Origin: an uncultured Muribaculum sp.
Lineage (GTDB): Bacteria > Bacteroidota > Bacteroidia > Bacteroidales > Muribaculaceae
Direction: 5' to 3'
NCBI GenBank assembly: GCA_910578785.1
Contig: CAJTSJ010000026.1
Span: 1 to 33,911 of the forward strand
DNA length: 33,911 bases
Numbering within the stretch: the stretch's first letter is position 1; the number at the start of each line of letters is the position of its first letter. The notes under the pieces were generated by a model that saw nothing but the letters and a program-made list of their open reading frames with translations, searched no databases and was not told where the DNA came from. The position numbers and the translations under genes were made by a program. Below are positions 33,647 to 33,911 of the stretch, one piece after another.

Positions 33647-33681
33647 TTCCTGATTAAGTGGTTGTTCCCTTAAACCGAGTG

Positions 33682-33712
33682 CAAAGTTAAGTAAAATTGG
33701 TAAAACTTCAAA
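33682..33712 (-). promoter_or_regulatory. Promoter of tRNA-Arg
   Basis: The minus strand reads TTTG (33712-33709), a 19-nt spacer and TAACTTTG (33689-33682), a full match to the consensus, 35 bp before the tRNA. Confidence 0.75.
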
Positions 33713-33816
33713 ATTTATTTTCAATATTTTGATTGACTTTTATTTTGCGCACTTCCGTCAGATGGCGTTGTGGTGATATTTAAGATTATTTATAGCTTAT
33801 AATGAATAAAAATGTT

Positions 33817-33824
33817 TAATTTTG
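33817..33824 (+). promoter_or_regulatory. Rightward -7 box reading toward the IS end
   Basis: TAATTTTG matches TAnnTTTG; the -33 region is degenerate. A start near 33831 would run into the IS at 33857, so the native gene it served may have been separated from it by the insertion. Confidence 0.4.
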
Positions 33825-33856
33825 CCGAGAGATAGATTATAGAGTCTGCATAATCC

Positions 33857-33911
33857 TGAACTGCACCCCAAAAGTTAGACAAAAAACTTTTGGGGTGCTT
33901 TTATGAAGTAC
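33857..33911 (+). mobile_element. IS3-like insertion sequence end (truncated by window edge)
   Basis: TGAACTGCACCCC at the edge, a perfect 14-bp stem with an 8-nt loop, TTTT, then ATGAAGTAC (Met-Lys-Tyr) at 33903-33911. It is the exact inverted counterpart of 1-54. The stem followed by T residues could also block transcription entering the element from outside. The body of the element lies beyond the window. Confidence 0.7.

Noticed and set aside
33467..33724. 85-codon minus-strand frame at the right end
   Set aside because: It runs across the tRNA-Arg gene, its terminator and its promoter, so it is not a protein gene.

Overview
The window looks like a chromosomal contig from a Bacteroidales gut commensal. 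Muribaculaceae-like is my best guess: roughly 50% GC, a tig-clpP-clpX-recQ block, Bacteroidetes-type promoters (TTTG, a 17-23 nt gap, then TAnnTTTG), lipoproteins with acidic residues after the lipidated Cys, and DUF4465, PorT-like and CapA families. The taxon is inferred from gene content and base composition only.

Layout. Both ends carry the same 54 bp in inverted orientation. I read these as the outer ends of two copies of an IS3-like insertion sequence, each cut just after its transposase start codon, so the contig probably stops where a repeat could not be resolved. Inside are: a glycine-zipper/OmpA lipoprotein (minus strand) divergent from an EamA transporter; a 495-bp gap with a possible gene remnant and a hairpin-rich stretch; trigger factor with its own terminator; clpP-clpX-recQ; then hisH-hisA-hisF-hisIE, an FtsE-like ATPase and a thioredoxin-domain envelope protein, closed by a terminator at 13636-13674. 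Next come an ECF sigma factor with a small membrane protein, a DUF4465 lipoprotein, convergent htpG, and a TPR-containing histidine-kinase-like protein that lacks the phospho-acceptor His. A minus-strand set follows (DnaQ-like exonuclease, tRNA-His, capA, folD), divergent from a LysM/periplasmic-binding protein translationally coupled to an outer-membrane barrel. holA, an orphan PD-(D/E)XK nuclease-domain protein and a thiamin operon complete the coding content, with tRNA-Arg at the right.

How the genes work together. Trigger factor, ClpXP and HtpG handle folding and turnover of proteins. HisH/HisF, HisA and HisIE carry out the middle steps of histidine synthesis; hisG, hisD, hisC and hisB are not here. 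The thiamin operon is read right to left from a strong promoter through a TPP riboswitch: thiD, thiS, a TenI-like paralogue, thiE, thiG, thiC, thiH, then an AlkD-like HEAT-repeat protein. The ThiS adenylyltransferase (ThiF/MoeB) is not in the window.

No CRISPR array, prophage, integrase or obvious defence island is present. Most of the window is ordinary core genome. The points most worth a second look are the inverted IS ends, an AT-rich mosaic patch inside recQ, the His-less kinase-like protein, the alkD-for-thiF arrangement, and the structured/remnant region before tig.
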